DNA of 5,879 nucleotides from CAZTJA01 sp964613745 (GTDB lineage Bacteria > Desulfobacterota > Desulfomonilia > Desulfomonilales > Desulfomonilaceae). Shown piece after piece: positions 5,746 through 5,879 of the stretch. A program made the position numbers and the translations under genes. The stretch spans positions 1 through 5,879 of the forward strand of contig CAZTJA010000151.1 in NCBI GenBank assembly GCA_964613745.1. The letters are read 5' to 3'. Below the pieces are notes generated by a model. That model saw only the letters and a list, made by a program, of their open reading frames with translations. It made no database searches and was not told where the DNA came from. Positions within the stretch are counted from its first letter, which is position 1. The number at the start of each line of letters is the position of its first letter.

Positions 5746-5811
5746 CGGGGACGGAACGCTCAGCTCATGGCATTGAGCGGAGCATTGCGTCTGGCCCGGC
5801 TTCATTTTTTT
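5746..5811 (+). terminator. Terminator-like hairpin D, last of the array
   Basis: CGGG (5746-5749) pairs with CCCG (5795-5798), GACG (5750-5753) with CGTC (5788-5791), and CGCTCA (5757-5762) with TGAGCG (5774-5779), all without mismatch. The tract after it is changed to a run of seven T (5805-5811), the longest uninterrupted T run in the array. Confidence 0.5.
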
Positions 5812-5879
5812 ACGATATGATAAACAGCTCGTCGTTCATCCCAAATCCACGCTATAAGCTACCCCAATCCTTTAATGGC

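Larger units (their letters stand above)
5563..5812 (+). repeat. 68-bp tandem repeat, about 3.7 copies
   Basis: Units begin at 5563, 5631, 5699 and 5767, each opening ATGG[A/C]ATTGAG. The spacing is exactly 68 bases three times. The full copies differ at only a few positions: base 12 of the unit (C, T, G, C), base 35 (T or A), base 55 (G, A, A) and base 67 (C or T). The last copy matches for about 36 bases, then degenerates and ends near 5812. Every unit contains GGAGCATTGCGTCTGGCCCG. The period is not a multiple of three and stops occur in all frames, so it is not coding. High similarity between copies suggests recent expansion or ongoing homogenisation. Confidence 0.97.

Noticed and set aside
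5563..5812. CRISPR array or coding repeat
   Set aside because: The 68-base units are contiguous with no unique spacers, there are no cas genes, and a period not divisible by three with stops in all frames excludes a repeat protein.
5817..5879. ATG frame open to the right edge (21 codons), possible start of another gene
   Set aside because: The ATG follows a terminator T run by only five bases, has no Shine-Dalgarno and shows no recognisable motif. Minus-strand frames at the edge hit stops within nine codons and are equally uninformative.

Overview
The window looks like an ordinary housekeeping stretch of a moderately AT-rich gammaproteobacterial chromosome. The protein motifs fit Gammaproteobacteria best: a 145-residue Dtd, a zinc-type bL31, and an ExoIII of the WNVNSL type. 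A relative of Legionella or Coxiella is possible, but I cannot name a genus from the sequence alone. No transposase, phage or CRISPR gene is present.

Layout. Positions 1-436 hold no gene: an intrinsic terminator of something to the left (20-53), a REP-like hairpin (90-117) and an AT-rich stretch with nested inverted repeats. A VOC-fold protein (437-901, +) then converges on dtd (933-1370, -). dtd is divergent from xthA (1500-2276, +). xthA converges on a two-gene minus-strand operon, and the two facing stop codons share one palindrome, CTATAG. The operon runs from a 606-residue DAK2-DegV fusion (3035-4855) into a DUF1295 membrane protein (2271-3038) through a 4-base ATGA overlap. A gene-free stretch (4856-5259) ends in a candidate rpmE promoter and a strongly folded leader. 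rpmE (5260-5505, +) is followed by a 68-bp tandem repeat and then about 65 bases to the window edge.

How the genes fit together. dtd (proofreading of D-aminoacyl-tRNA), xthA (abasic-site repair) and rpmE (ribosomal protein) are unlinked housekeeping functions. The fusion joins a fatty-acid-kinase-like catalytic part to a fatty-acid-binding DegV part in one chain, so it could make acyl-phosphate from free fatty acids without a separate carrier subunit. Its coupled partner is a multi-span membrane protein of a lipid-modifying superfamily, which suggests a lipid-related operon.

The most unusual part is downstream of rpmE. The 68-bp units are best read as four stacked terminator-like hairpins, each followed by a T-rich tract. 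Variation between copies mostly keeps pairing, and a 13-bp perfect inverted repeat brackets the first hairpin. Together with the folded leader, this makes rpmE a small gene with elaborate RNA structure on both sides.
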